Assembly (NCBI RefSeq): GCF_001428685.1
Contig: NZ_LMIK01000001.1
Span: 166,550-230,549, forward strand
Direction: 5' to 3'
Length of the DNA: 64,000 nt
Origin: Lysobacter sp. Root76
GTDB taxonomy: Bacteria; Pseudomonadota; Gammaproteobacteria; Xanthomonadales; Xanthomonadaceae
In this document: in pieces, positions 35,485 to 44,175 of the stretch
Numbering within the stretch: position 1 is the stretch's first letter
Layout: the number at the start of each line of letters is the position of its first letter
Notes under the pieces: model-generated
The model's input: the letters and a program-made list of their open reading frames with translations, nothing else
What the model was told of the DNA's origin: nothing
Databases searched by the model: none
Position numbers and translations under genes: made by a program

Positions 35485-36162
35485 TCAGGCCTCTTCCACG
35501 GACGGCAGCTTGTCGCGGTCGAATTCCTCGAGCCGGATCGCGCCGAAATCCTTGCGTTGCAAATCCAGCCGCTTGTCCTCGCCGGTGTCGGTGTCGACCA
35601 CGCTGCGTACCGCCTTTTCCAACAGCCAATCTTTCTGCTCGGCCGAATAAGCGAAGCCGAACTCATCCGACCAGCGCTCGCGCGAACCGCCTTCGATCAG
35701 CACGGTGAACCCGCCCGCATAGGCGCGCACGTAGCCGAACGGATCGCCGGCGATACCGCCGCAACGGGCGCAGGGCACCAAGCGCTCGCTGCGCTTGGCG
35801 ACCTGCAGCTTGCCGTCGGCGTCGCGGATCAGCACCAGCACGGTGCGCGGCGCGCCCTCGCCCAGCTTGACGTCGGCCTGCACCGGCGGATCGATCACCA
35901 GCACCGCGTCCTCGCGGCCATCGCCGTCGAGATCGGCGCGCTGCACCGCCAGCTGCTTGCCGCCGGCGGGGAGAAACTGGGTCAGATCGTCTTGCTGCGG
36001 GGTCACGGACAGATTGTTCACGGGCACTTCCTGTTGCGGGTTTGGCTGCGTCTGCGCGGCGGGCGCGGACGCAGCAGCCTGCGGTTCCGCATCGCCGGGC
36101 GCCGCCGCCTGGCATGCCGCCAGCGACGTCATCAGCACTAACAAGGTCAACGACTTGCGCAT
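35485..36162 (-). CDS. Putative immunity lipoprotein with EF-hand-like loop
   Basis: 225 residues from MRKSLTLLVLMTSLAAC (lipobox Cys 17); the frame continues to 36270 but the signal sets the start. After an Ala/Pro/Gln linker the domain (about 50-225) contains ADLDGDGREDAVLVI, an EF-hand-like calcium loop of the DxDxDG type, as described for the X-Tfi of X. citri (XAC2610), and PCARCGGIAGDPFGYV. It sits directly upstream of the 34162 effector and is the likely inhibitor of that GH19 enzyme. Pairing is inferred from order. Confidence 0.78.
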   Translation of the reverse strand: MRKSLTLLVLMTSLAACQAAAPGDAEPQAAASAPAAQTQPNPQQEVPVNNLSVTPQQDDLTQFLPAGGKQLAVQRADLDGDGREDAVLVIDPPVQADVKLGEGAPRTVLVLIRDADGKLQVAKRSERLVPCARCGGIAGDPFGYVRAYAGGFTVLIEGGSRERWSDEFGFAYSAEQKDWLLEKAVRSVVDTDTGEDKRLDLQRKDFGAIRLEEFDRDKLPSVEEA

Positions 36163-36228
36163 GGTCTCGCTCGATACTCCGTTCGGCTTTGCCGGCTGCG
36201 GCGGCTGTTGCGTCCGCAACCGGCCTCG

Positions 36229-36257
36229 CGCCGATCGACGATGGACGTCGATCGGCG
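36229..36257. repeat. Hairpin at an effector cassette boundary
   Basis: Perfect 12-bp arms CGCCGATCGACG / CGTCGATCGGCG, loop ATGGA, between the M23 effector remnant (ends 36267) and the immunity gene that starts at 36162. Confidence 0.75.
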
Positions 36258-36266
36258 TTTGCATCG

Positions 36267-36497
36267 TCAAGCCATCATCCGCGGTTCGCGCTGTTGCTGT
36301 TGCGCGACCGCCGGCGCCTGCGCCTCGATCTTCTGGCGCTGCTGCGCATCCTGCTGCAGCTGGAACGTGGACTGCTCCAGCGGCTGCGCGCCGGCCTGCA
36401 ACTTGTCCACGTGCGCACGGTGGTGACCGGGGTCGGTCAGCCCGCCCTGGACCGCGAACAGGCCGGTGCCGTTGGTGCTCAGCGCGACGTGGTCGAT
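36267..36497 (-). pseudogene. Out-of-frame XVIPCD tail of the M23 effector
   Basis: A 76-codon open stretch reading IDHVALSTNGTGLFAVQGG and ending ...REPRMMA stop. It is the missing C-terminal part of the effector at 36479-37516, now in another frame because 19 bp were lost just upstream. The sequence is well preserved and nearly identical to the tail at 34162, so the break is recent or the segment was copied after the break. No start codon with a ribosome site is evident. Confidence 0.8.
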
Positions 36498-37516
36498 CTG
36501 GCTTCGAAGGTCAGCGTCGCCGCGGCCCGTTCGAGTTCGGCGTGGTTCTTGAAACCGGCGTTCGGGCCCAGCTTCTCCAGCCCACCGACTGCCTGCTTGA
36601 ACATGGCGTGGTCCGGGTGCGCGGGGTTGGACAGCAGTGGGGTCTGTTCGGCCTTTTTCAGCGCGTCCAGGGTCTTGGGACCGGCGACGCCGTCGTCCTT
36701 CAGGCCATGCGCACGCTGGAACGCCTGCACCGCTTCCTTGGTGCTGGCGCCGAAGTCGGCGTCCGGGTTCAGCGCGCGGCCCTTGCCGTCGTGATAGCCG
36801 AGCTTGTTCAGCGATTCCTGCAGCGCGCGGACATCGCCGCCATGCTCGCCCGAACGCAGCACACCGTCGGCCGCAGCGCGCGCGGGCGCGGGCTTGGCGA
36901 CATCGGCGGGCTTGTCGTGCTGCACCGGCGCGGTCACAGGCGTGGCCTGGCCCTTGGCCGGATAGCGATCGGTGCTGATCACGCCGGTGTCGATGTCGTG
37001 GACGTACTGCTTGAACTTGTCCAGATGGTTGGCGTTGAAGTCGATATGGGTGTGGGTGGGGTACTTGTTGAGCTTGCCACCGCCCATGCCGGCCTGCAGG
37101 CCCATCGGCTGGCCGTACTGGATCGGATCGCCGTCCTTCAGCGGGAACTGGCGCAGGTCCATGTGCCGCACCTGGGCGATCATCTCGCCGTCGGGCAGCT
37201 TGTCGTAGATCTTCACCAGGCCGCTGTTCTTGTCGATCTTGACGAAGCCGTCGGCCGGCGCCGGCACGTGCACCGGGCTGGAACGGCCCTTGTCGTCGAG
37301 CAGGACGAAGTCCTTGGACACGAACACGTGGCCGTCGCGCGAATGCGCGACCTTGCCGCCCGAGGACAGGATTTCCTCGTTGTGGCCGTCGATGACCTGG
37401 TAGTGCCGCCCAGCTTCCTTGCCCTTCTTGCTGGGGTGATGAATTTCGATGTCGTCGTAGCTGTGGACGTGCTCGGTACTGCCGCCCACGCTCTCTACGA
37501 TGCGGATCTTGCCCAT
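36479..37516 (-). CDS. X-T4SS effector: M23-like peptidase + PG-binding + truncated XVIPCD
   Basis: 345 residues. Residues about 40-180 look like an M23/LytM endopeptidase core (SSPVHVPAPADGFVKID, then QVRHMD, GQPMGLQAGMGG and HTHIDFN matching HxH), though the first metal pair HxxxD is not exact. PG_binding_1 about 215-282 (VRALQESLNKLGYHDGKGR). The XVIPCD begins at about 290 but breaks: after AATLTFEA the frame reads RSTTSR and stops, because 19 bp present in the intact XVIPCD are missing. The conserved tail follows out of frame at 36267-36497. As it stands the secretion signal is incomplete, so export by VirD4 is doubtful. Its lipoprotein partner lies 49 bases upstream. Confidence 0.82.
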   Translation of the reverse strand: MGKIRIVESVGGSTEHVHSYDDIEIHHPSKKGKEAGRHYQVIDGHNEEILSSGGKVAHSRDGHVFVSKDFVLLDDKGRSSPVHVPAPADGFVKIDKNSGLVKIYDKLPDGEMIAQVRHMDLRQFPLKDGDPIQYGQPMGLQAGMGGGKLNKYPTHTHIDFNANHLDKFKQYVHDIDTGVISTDRYPAKGQATPVTAPVQHDKPADVAKPAPARAAADGVLRSGEHGGDVRALQESLNKLGYHDGKGRALNPDADFGASTKEAVQAFQRAHGLKDDGVAGPKTLDALKKAEQTPLLSNPAHPDHAMFKQAVGGLEKLGPNAGFKNHAELERAAATLTFEARSTTSR

Positions 37517-37565
37517 GGGAGATCTCCTTGTGTCCCGTTGTTACCGCGGCGCACGGCCGCGGCGA

Positions 37566-38171
37566 TCAATGCAGGTCCTGGCTCAGGACCCAGCAGTCGT
37601 TTCCGCGCTCGAACACATAGGCGCCTGGCTTGCCTATGGTCTTGACCACGTTGTCGTCGGCGTCGAACTCGGCCTGGACGTACTCGACCCGGAAGGACTT
37701 GCCGCCTTCGGGCTTGAACTCCAGGTCCAGCAGCGGGTAGCTGCCGGGGTCCTTGACCGCGGGGTCGAGGTAGGCCCAGCGGCTGTCGACGATGCCGATC
37801 TTGAAGTCGCGGTAGTCGGCCTTGGCGACCGGATGCGCGTCGGCCGGCTTGTCCAACGAACCCACGCGCACCGTATCGGCGGTGTAGGCGGCGCGCACGC
37901 CGGGCGAACCGACGTACTCGTTGAAGAAGTCGGCGTAGGCCTCGGGTGCGCAGGTCGTCGCGGGCAAGGTCTGCGGTGCGACCGCAGGCGTGGCCGCGAC
38001 GGACGCGACGGACGCGACGGACGGCGCCGCCGGATCGGCGGCAGGCGTGGGTGTGGGCTTGGAATCGGGGACGGAGGCGACGGGCGCGGATGCGGCGGGC
38101 GCATCGGGCGTGCGGTCGCAAGCGCTGGCGAGGGCTAGCAATAGCGCCAACGGAACGAGCTGTAACTTCAT
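37566..38171 (-). CDS. Putative immunity lipoprotein for the M23-like effector
   Basis: 201 residues with lipoprotein signal MKLQLVPLALLLALASAC, then a Thr/Pro/Ala linker (with three 9-bp DNA repeats, near 37996-38022, coding SVA-type triplets), then a compact domain from about 75 (CAPEAYADFFNEYVGSPGV... GKPGAYVFERGNDCWVLS) with two Cys. It is first in the cassette row and precedes the M23-like effector by 49 bases. The immunity role is inferred from location and lipoprotein signal. It remains intact although the effector is truncated. Confidence 0.7.
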   Translation of the reverse strand: MKLQLVPLALLLALASACDRTPDAPAASAPVASVPDSKPTPTPAADPAAPSVASVASVAATPAVAPQTLPATTCAPEAYADFFNEYVGSPGVRAAYTADTVRVGSLDKPADAHPVAKADYRDFKIGIVDSRWAYLDPAVKDPGSYPLLDLEFKPEGGKSFRVEYVQAEFDADDNVVKTIGKPGAYVFERGNDCWVLSQDLH

Positions 38172-38460
38172 GGCAACCCCTACTCATGCGGCGACTGCGC
38201 CACCGCAATCGCGGTAACGTCGCATCGCCTATTGCCCGACGGCGGATGCCGGCGGTGTAACTCCTCGGAGAACGATTGCAATACCGCCGTGACATCCTAG
38301 TTACGGCTGTGCGATCGCACCCCTTGATACCTCCGCAAGTCCCCCGGGCGATCCGCCCTTGGGCCAAGCTCAGGCCGTACTTTACATCAAACCCGGCGCC
38401 GAATCCTTCGCCCCCGGGTTGGTACCAAACTTTATCTGCCTTACCGCTGCGCCGGGCCGA

Positions 38461-38991
38461 TCAGTTGACCAGCACCGGGTAGCTGCAACGCGTGTACAGG
38501 ACTTCGCATTCGGTCGAGTTCATCCCGCACTCTTTCTGAGCCCGGGCGGACGCTTCCTCGATGCTGCCGCCGCCGCGAGCCACGATGAAGTCGCTGCCCA
38601 CGGCCACCGCGCCGCAACCGTTACCGTAGACCAGCAACGTCTTCTTGCACTGTTGCTCGGTGCCGCCGCGGCTCTTGCAGTCCTTGAGCGCCGTGCGTTC
38701 CGCATCGCGACTGCTCTTGCGGTCCGTCGCCGTGCCCATCTTGCTGGCGACCGCGTCGATGGCGACGGCGCCCCAGCGATCGAGCCAACGAGGCTGCGGC
38801 GCGCTAGGCCCCTGCTGCTGCACCGGACTCGGCCCACCGATCCCGTAACCGGGCTGCGGCACGCAGATCGGACCGGGCGCCTGGCCGATGGGAGCCAGGC
38901 CGGCCGGGCAACCCTGCTCGGCGCGGGCCGCCCCTGCCCCCGATAAGCCTGCCAGTAGCAGGCTGCACGCTATGAGGTTACGCATGATCAT
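38461..38991 (-). CDS. DUF4189-containing exported protein in the T4SS locus
   Basis: 176 residues from MIMRN (a second ATG six bases in), with a signal peptide ending AARA. A Pro/Gln-rich linker is followed by a DUF4189-like domain from about 90 to the end (ALKDCKSRGGTEQQCKKTLLVYGNGCGAVAVG) with several Cys likely paired in the periplasm. It follows virB6 by 120 bases on the same strand. Such a gene recurs in Xanthomonas T4SS loci, but its function is not known to me. A 289-bp gap separates it from the first immunity gene. Confidence 0.8.
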   Translation of the reverse strand: MIMRNLIACSLLLAGLSGAGAARAEQGCPAGLAPIGQAPGPICVPQPGYGIGGPSPVQQQGPSAPQPRWLDRWGAVAIDAVASKMGTATDRKSSRDAERTALKDCKSRGGTEQQCKKTLLVYGNGCGAVAVGSDFIVARGGGSIEEASARAQKECGMNSTECEVLYTRCSYPVLVN

Positions 38992-39111
38992 CGTCGGTCC
39001 TTCGAGTTGGGTGGCTTGGGCGAACCCTATACCACCGCAGTCAAGACGCAATGAATAGAAGCGAAATCCACGGCAATCTGGAATCGATCCGACCTATTGG
39101 CTGAACCCTCG

Positions 39112-40272
39112 TCAACGTTTCGTAATCTCATCCTTCAATGCGGGCGTCGACTGCCCGGTCACTCGCGTGCCCGCGTTTTCGGTCATGTTCGGAGCCGGTA
39201 CCTGCGGCGCCTGCGACTGGTTGCCGTACGTCGGCGTCGTCGGGCGGTAACCCGCGCTACCCGCGTACCCCGGAGGCATGCCCGCGCCGGGCTGGGCCGC
39301 GCCTGCGCCGCCCATGGCGTTGTAGGCGCTAGGCGTACCGAGCAGGCCCTGGAAGAACATCGCGGCCATCGGCGGCGCGCTGATGATCAGGGTGGTCAGG
39401 ATCAGGCCCATGCCGCCCTGCTGCATGGCCTGGCTGGTCAAACCGTCGCTGAAGTTGCTGCCCAGCAACTTGCCTGCCAAGGCCGTCGTCCAGAACGCGG
39501 CCGAGACGCGCGTGACCATCTCCAGCGATATCGAAACCATCGCGCTGAGGACCGCCATCGAGAACAGCGTTCCTATGCCGTAATACAGCCATTTGGTGAA
39601 CAACTGCTTGGTTTGCTCGAACAGCAAACACAATATGAATATCGGCCCGAAGCCGACGAACATCGCCATCGCAATCTCGTAGAGCAACAACATGGTGCCG
39701 CTGACGATCGCCGGGCCGCCGGTGCCCATGCCGACGAACCACATCGCGCGGTTCTTGTCGTCGTCCAGGGTCGGGTCCTTGACCACGTCGATCATGTCGA
39801 TACTGGTCAAGGCCACCTGCATCCAGGCCAGACTGTTGTCGATCTGGTCCTCGATCTTGGTGTCCTTACCCGTGACGACCCAATGGATTTCCTTGTTGAT
39901 GTCTTCGGTGAAGAAGGTATGCAGATTGGTGCCGAAGGCCGCCATCGAGGTCGCCACGCCGACGATGAACGCCGCGCGCAACGAGTTGGTCACCAGCGCC
40001 ATCATCGGCTCGCGCGACAGACCGGTGGCGATGCGATACCCCTGGATCAGGATCCACAGCGTCATCAGGGTCAGCGCGATACCGCCCACCCACTGCATGG
40101 CGTTGGTCATCATGCCGACGCCGAACTTTTGGATTTCCTCGCGCAGGTAGGCCAGGATCAGGCGGAAGAAGACGAAATCCCCCACCGACTGGACCTGCGG
40201 TTGCAGCCAGTCCAGCCAGTTACCGATGCTGCCCTTCAGCCAATCACCCACGATTTCGATTCCCCTGCTCAT
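39112..40272 (-). CDS. virB6: VirB6 inner-membrane T4SS protein
   Basis: 386 residues with five to six membrane helices between about 30 and 300 (VGGIALTLMTLWILIQGY, AAFIVGVATSMAAFG, AMFVGFGPIFILCLLFEQT, MAVLSAMVSISLEM). The cytoplasm- or periplasm-facing tail is Gly/Pro/Gln-rich. VirB6/TrbL proteins form the inner-membrane channel with VirB3, VirB4 and VirB8. It is the last virB gene, 144 bases after virB5. Confidence 0.93.
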   Translation of the reverse strand: MSRGIEIVGDWLKGSIGNWLDWLQPQVQSVGDFVFFRLILAYLREEIQKFGVGMMTNAMQWVGGIALTLMTLWILIQGYRIATGLSREPMMALVTNSLRAAFIVGVATSMAAFGTNLHTFFTEDINKEIHWVVTGKDTKIEDQIDNSLAWMQVALTSIDMIDVVKDPTLDDDKNRAMWFVGMGTGGPAIVSGTMLLLYEIAMAMFVGFGPIFILCLLFEQTKQLFTKWLYYGIGTLFSMAVLSAMVSISLEMVTRVSAAFWTTALAGKLLGSNFSDGLTSQAMQQGGMGLILTTLIISAPPMAAMFFQGLLGTPSAYNAMGGAGAAQPGAGMPPGYAGSAGYRPTTPTYGNQSQAPQVPAPNMTENAGTRVTGQSTPALKDEITKR

Positions 40273-40416
40273 CTGCGCCGCCTATCTGCCTGTCGGGTCA
40301 TTGCCGCCGGCCTGCCCCTGTTCACCCACCGCACCGAACCCATCGGCGCAGACTCTGTACCGGCCATGGAGGCAGCGGGCCGCTCAGGGCCCGCCCGCTC
40401 CAGCCGTTCGCCTAAA

Positions 40417-41214
40417 TCAATTGCCGACCTTCAGCGCACCCGCAAGCGCCGCGGTCTTGACCAGCGAACCCAGGATCGTCTGCTGGCCCTTCATGGCCTT
40501 GTAGGCGAGCGTGCGCTGATTCTCTTCCATGGTCGCGATATAGACGTCGTAGGTCTGCATCTGGCCCTGCCAGATCTGGAACTTCAGCGCCAGGTCGTTG
40601 GAGATTTCGTTGGACGAGCTGTCCACCGCCTGCACATTGCCCTGGTCGTTGCTGGAGTTGCGCCGCGTATTGACCGTCTTGAGCATGTTCTGCATCTGCG
40701 GCGCGACGTTCATGACGAACTCGACCGTGTAGTTGTACTTCTCGTTGCGCGCGCGACGGATGTTGACGCAGATTTCCTTCTGCTTGGCGACCCAATCGCC
40801 GGCCGGATCCAGGCCGATCATGCTCAGCAGGCCGCTGACGCTGAGGCCGCCGCCGCCGCGGTTGCAGGACTCTTCGACCAGGTAGGTGTTGGCGTTGACC
40901 TTGGTCCAGGTCGTGCCGTTGGGCATGGACACCGTGCTGAGCAGGCTCTGCATGTTGATCAGCTGCTGACGCACGTAGTTCAGCTGCTGCATCCAGCGCT
41001 GCGCGTTCTGCGCGTATTCGGCCGTGTCGGCGAACTTCTGCGAGTAGGTGTTGATCTGGTTGAGGATGCTCTGGAACAGATTCGGGCCGACCTCGACCAC
41101 CGGGCCCATGGCGCTGCCGTTGCCGGCGGCCAGCGAGCAGGCCAGTAGTACGCTGGCCAGCGCCAGCTTCTTGGACTTGCGGCCGTTGGCCTGGTTGTTG
41201 CGCTTGATGATCAT
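40417..41214 (-). CDS. virB5: VirB5 minor pilus protein
   Basis: 265 residues. Signal peptide (LALASVLLACSLAAGNGSA) then a long helical body (NLFQSILNQINTYSQKFADT... RWMQQLNYVRQQLINMQSLL) and a closing helical pair, the VirB5/TrbJ pattern. It caps or stabilises the VirB2 pilus. Two Cys in the middle (about 117 and 144) may pair. It lies between virB4 and virB6, the Xanthomonas order. Confidence 0.92.
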   Translation of the reverse strand: MIIKRNNQANGRKSKKLALASVLLACSLAAGNGSAMGPVVEVGPNLFQSILNQINTYSQKFADTAEYAQNAQRWMQQLNYVRQQLINMQSLLSTVSMPNGTTWTKVNANTYLVEESCNRGGGGLSVSGLLSMIGLDPAGDWVAKQKEICVNIRRARNEKYNYTVEFVMNVAPQMQNMLKTVNTRRNSSNDQGNVQAVDSSSNEISNDLALKFQIWQGQMQTYDVYIATMEENQRTLAYKAMKGQQTILGSLVKTAALAGALKVGN

Positions 41215-41282
41215 GGCGAAGTTCCTCTTCTGTGGCAGTTAGCGGTACGTCGTACGCGTGCTGCGTGTATCCGTGATGATGT

Positions 41283-43733
41283 TCAGGCCGTAGCCCGTTC
41301 GGGGTTGTTCGGCTTGGCTTTGCCCGAGCCCTTGCGTTTGGCGTAGAACGTAGGCAGCCACTGGTCCGGGCGCAGCTCGTCGACCGGCACGCCCGCACGC
41401 TTGGCTTCCTCGTGAAGCACGTTGTGCATGATTTCGATGTTGTCGGTGGACGCCGAGATCACCGCCAGCGAATCGTCCAGGCCGCGCAGGTTGAGCTGGC
41501 AGACCGTGGCCGCATGGCCCTGCTTGACCAGGAAGCAACGCGAACGCTCGTCCAGCCCCTTGACCACCTGGTACTCGGAGTCGGTCAGCTTGAGGCCTTC
41601 GATGTAGTCCTCGCGGCTGGCGTTCGGGTTGGGCAGCAGGATCAGGGTCGCGGTCTGTTCGATCAGCGACGCCGAGATGTCGCTGGCCAGCGCGTCTTCC
41701 GGGCTCTGGGTCGCGAAGATGCCCATGCCGTTCTGCTTACGGATGGTCTTCTGCTTGTTCTTGGCGAATTCCTTGAGGCCGCCGGAACCGTCGAGGATCT
41801 TCCAGAACTCGTCCATCACGTAGATCAGCGGACGGCCGTCGATCAGCTCCTCGAGGCGGTGCAGCAGGTAGTTGATCACCGGCACGCGCACTTCGGGGTT
41901 GTCGATCACATCGGTGTAGTCGAAGCCGATGATGTTGGCCTTCTCGAGGTTGATCGTGTCGACCGGGTTGTCGAACACCCAGCCCAGCGAATTGCCCGCG
42001 GTCCACTTGCGCAGACGCGCGAACAGGCCGTCGTCGCCCATGTTCGGCAGGCTCTTCTGGAAGTTGGTCATGCTGCGCAGGTGCATCGGCGTGTCGAGCA
42101 TGTTCTCGACCGCGCGGAAGATGTCTTCGTCCTCGCGCGCCGAGTACTGGCTCTTGTTCGCCAGCACCTTGATCAGGTCGGCCAGGAACTGGGTGTTGGC
42201 TTCGTTGCGCTCGCACTGGAACGGATTGAAGCCGGTCGGCTGACCGTTCTCCAGCGCCAGGTAGTTGCCGCCGCAGGCGCGCACGAAGATTTCGGCGCCA
42301 CGGTCCTTGTCGAAGAAGAAGATCGTCGGCGTCGGCTTGAGCTTCTGCACCTGGCTCAACAGGAAGTTGATCAGCGCGGTCTTACCGGTACCGGACTTGC
42401 CGATCACCATGGTGTTGGCGATCGCCTTCTCGCCCAGCGAATTCTCGGCCGGATGGGTGGCGTGGAAATTGAAGAAGTACGGCTGGCCGTTGGTGGTCTG
42501 CAGCGTGGTGACGCATTCGCCCCAGGGGTTGTTCTCCTTCTTGCCGGTTGCGAAATTGTGCAGCGGCGACAGGCCGAGGAAGTTCAGCGAGCTGACGTTG
42601 GCCAGACGGGTGCGGTACTGCCAGTTGCCGGGGAACTGCGCATAGAACGAGGCCGTGACGGCGAGGTCTTCCTTGGCCGAGACGAAGCCGGCGTTGGACA
42701 GCTCGGCGCGCGCCATGGCGATGTTCTGGGCCAGCTTTTCCTGGCTCTCGGCGTACAGGCAGATGGTGAAGTGGTATTCGCCGAGCACGAAGTTGCCCGA
42801 GGCGAGCTGGTCCATCGCCATGTCGAGCTCGATGATCTGGCTGACCGCCTTGTCGCCCGACGAAATCATCATGCCCTTGGTGCGGTCGAGCACCTTGAGC
42901 GCGTCCTGGCGGCCCATCGGACTGAACGAGTGCGTGATCACGTACTCGAAGTCGAGGTACTTCATGCCGTTGAGGATGCCGGGATAGGTCGCGTCGGTGT
43001 ACTCCTTGACGTTGAGCATCGCACCGAAGTGGTTGACGCCGGTCGGAGTGTTGACGACGAAATCGCCGGTCTTGTTGGAGAACATCAGCCGGCTGACCGG
43101 CAGATAGTTCGGAATCGGCGCCGGCAGCACCGGCACCGGTTCGTCGATGCGGTTGAGCAGGTAGCCGAAGAATTCCAGGGCCTCGGAGAACACGACGCCG
43201 TTCTTGGCCTCGTACATGCCCAGGCGCATGGGCGCGTAGTCCTTGAGCACGGCCTCGACGTTGCCGGCCAGCTCGAGCACCTTGGCGACCGCCTGGTCCT
43301 GCTGCTCCTGCAGCTGGGCGGTGCTGGTGGACTTCTCGACGAAGCGCTTACCGGACACGATCGGCCGGTAGATCATCGTCATGTACAGCTCGTTCTGCAT
43401 AAGCTTGGCGCCCGACAGCGTGGCGAAATAGCCGTCGGACATTTCCTGATTGAACACCTGGTCGAACTTGCTGCCGCCCTTGACGCGGCGCTTGCGGCGC
43501 ACGTCGTGGACCCAGAAGGCGACGTTGGTGAAATCCGGCGCACGCAGCGTCTGCAGCATGCGGTTGAAGGTGTTGTGGCGGTGCTCGAGCTCCCACTCCT
43601 CGCGTCCGACGAAGGGCAGTCCGCCCAGGTGCCACACCATCATGAAATCGCCGCCCGTGGTCTTGATCACGGTCGGGGAGACATGGGTGGACAGCGGGAT
43701 GAATTCGCTGATGGGCGTGTCGGGATTCAGCAT
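41283..43733 (-). CDS. virB4: VirB4 T4SS ATPase
   Basis: 816 residues, the normal VirB4/TrbE length. Walker A is IGKSGTGKTALINFL near residue 442, Walker B is LIYVMDEFWKILD near 636, then the Gln-rich motif FATQSPEDALAS. The N-terminal 380 residues are the membrane-interface domain (MVWHLGGLPFVG near 35). VirB4 powers pilus assembly and substrate transport at the inner membrane. A 127-bp gap with a strong palindrome separates it from virB3. Confidence 0.96.
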   Translation of the reverse strand: MLNPDTPISEFIPLSTHVSPTVIKTTGGDFMMVWHLGGLPFVGREEWELEHRHNTFNRMLQTLRAPDFTNVAFWVHDVRRKRRVKGGSKFDQVFNQEMSDGYFATLSGAKLMQNELYMTMIYRPIVSGKRFVEKSTSTAQLQEQQDQAVAKVLELAGNVEAVLKDYAPMRLGMYEAKNGVVFSEALEFFGYLLNRIDEPVPVLPAPIPNYLPVSRLMFSNKTGDFVVNTPTGVNHFGAMLNVKEYTDATYPGILNGMKYLDFEYVITHSFSPMGRQDALKVLDRTKGMMISSGDKAVSQIIELDMAMDQLASGNFVLGEYHFTICLYAESQEKLAQNIAMARAELSNAGFVSAKEDLAVTASFYAQFPGNWQYRTRLANVSSLNFLGLSPLHNFATGKKENNPWGECVTTLQTTNGQPYFFNFHATHPAENSLGEKAIANTMVIGKSGTGKTALINFLLSQVQKLKPTPTIFFFDKDRGAEIFVRACGGNYLALENGQPTGFNPFQCERNEANTQFLADLIKVLANKSQYSAREDEDIFRAVENMLDTPMHLRSMTNFQKSLPNMGDDGLFARLRKWTAGNSLGWVFDNPVDTINLEKANIIGFDYTDVIDNPEVRVPVINYLLHRLEELIDGRPLIYVMDEFWKILDGSGGLKEFAKNKQKTIRKQNGMGIFATQSPEDALASDISASLIEQTATLILLPNPNASREDYIEGLKLTDSEYQVVKGLDERSRCFLVKQGHAATVCQLNLRGLDDSLAVISASTDNIEIMHNVLHEEAKRAGVPVDELRPDQWLPTFYAKRKGSGKAKPNNPERATA

Positions 43734-43825
43734 GTGGGTACGGATTCGGCAACCGGTTTACGGAAAGGCCCTGAACCGCTGCGCCGCCTTGCGGGCGACG
43801 ACAGCGGCCGGAGCCGACAAACCCA

Positions 43826-43856
43826 TGCGCCATCGCGGCCGGGCCGCGATGGCGCA
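43826..43856. repeat. Perfect 15-bp-arm palindrome between virB3 and virB4
   Basis: TGCGCCATCGCGGCC and its complement are separated by one G. The hairpin begins five bases after the virB3 stop and stands before virB4. No T-tract follows, so it may tune the virB3/virB4 ratio or stabilise the upstream mRNA. Confidence 0.8.
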
Positions 43857-43860
43857 GAGG

Positions 43861-44175
43861 TCACTTTTTCAGTCTCGCGTCGGCGGGACCGCGGTACAGG
43901 TTCGAGGAAAACACCCACATACCCTGGTGCAGCTGGAGGTTGCGCATCTTCATGCGCAACTTCCAACGCAGTCCGAGCAGGCGGAAGATCATCTCGTCAC
44001 GTCTCGCCATCTGCCGCATGATGAAAACCACCACCGGCAGCAGCACGAGGAAGAACATGTTGAAGTAGAACGTGAGCATGATGACGCCGCCCGCGCCGAT
44101 GGCGAAGGGGATGTAAGGCACCCCCATGAACATCGGCGGCCGGGTGCAACCCCGAAACAGCACGTTCTTATGCAT
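43861..44175 (-). CDS. virB3: VirB3 T4SS inner-membrane protein
   Basis: 104 residues with the conserved N-terminus LFRGCTRPPMFMGVPYIPF and two close membrane helices (about 22-60), typical of VirB3/TrbD. It anchors VirB4 at the inner membrane. Its ATG at 44175 lies inside the end of virB2 (8-base overlap), indicating coupled translation. Confidence 0.94.
   Translation of the reverse strand: MHKNVLFRGCTRPPMFMGVPYIPFAIGAGGVIMLTFYFNMFFLVLLPVVVFIMRQMARRDEMIFRLLGLRWKLRMKMRNLQLHQGMWVFSSNLYRGPADARLKK

Noticed and set aside
41412-44021. 869-codon plus-strand frame
   Set aside because: Antisense of virB4; virB4 has Walker motifs in the opposite frame.
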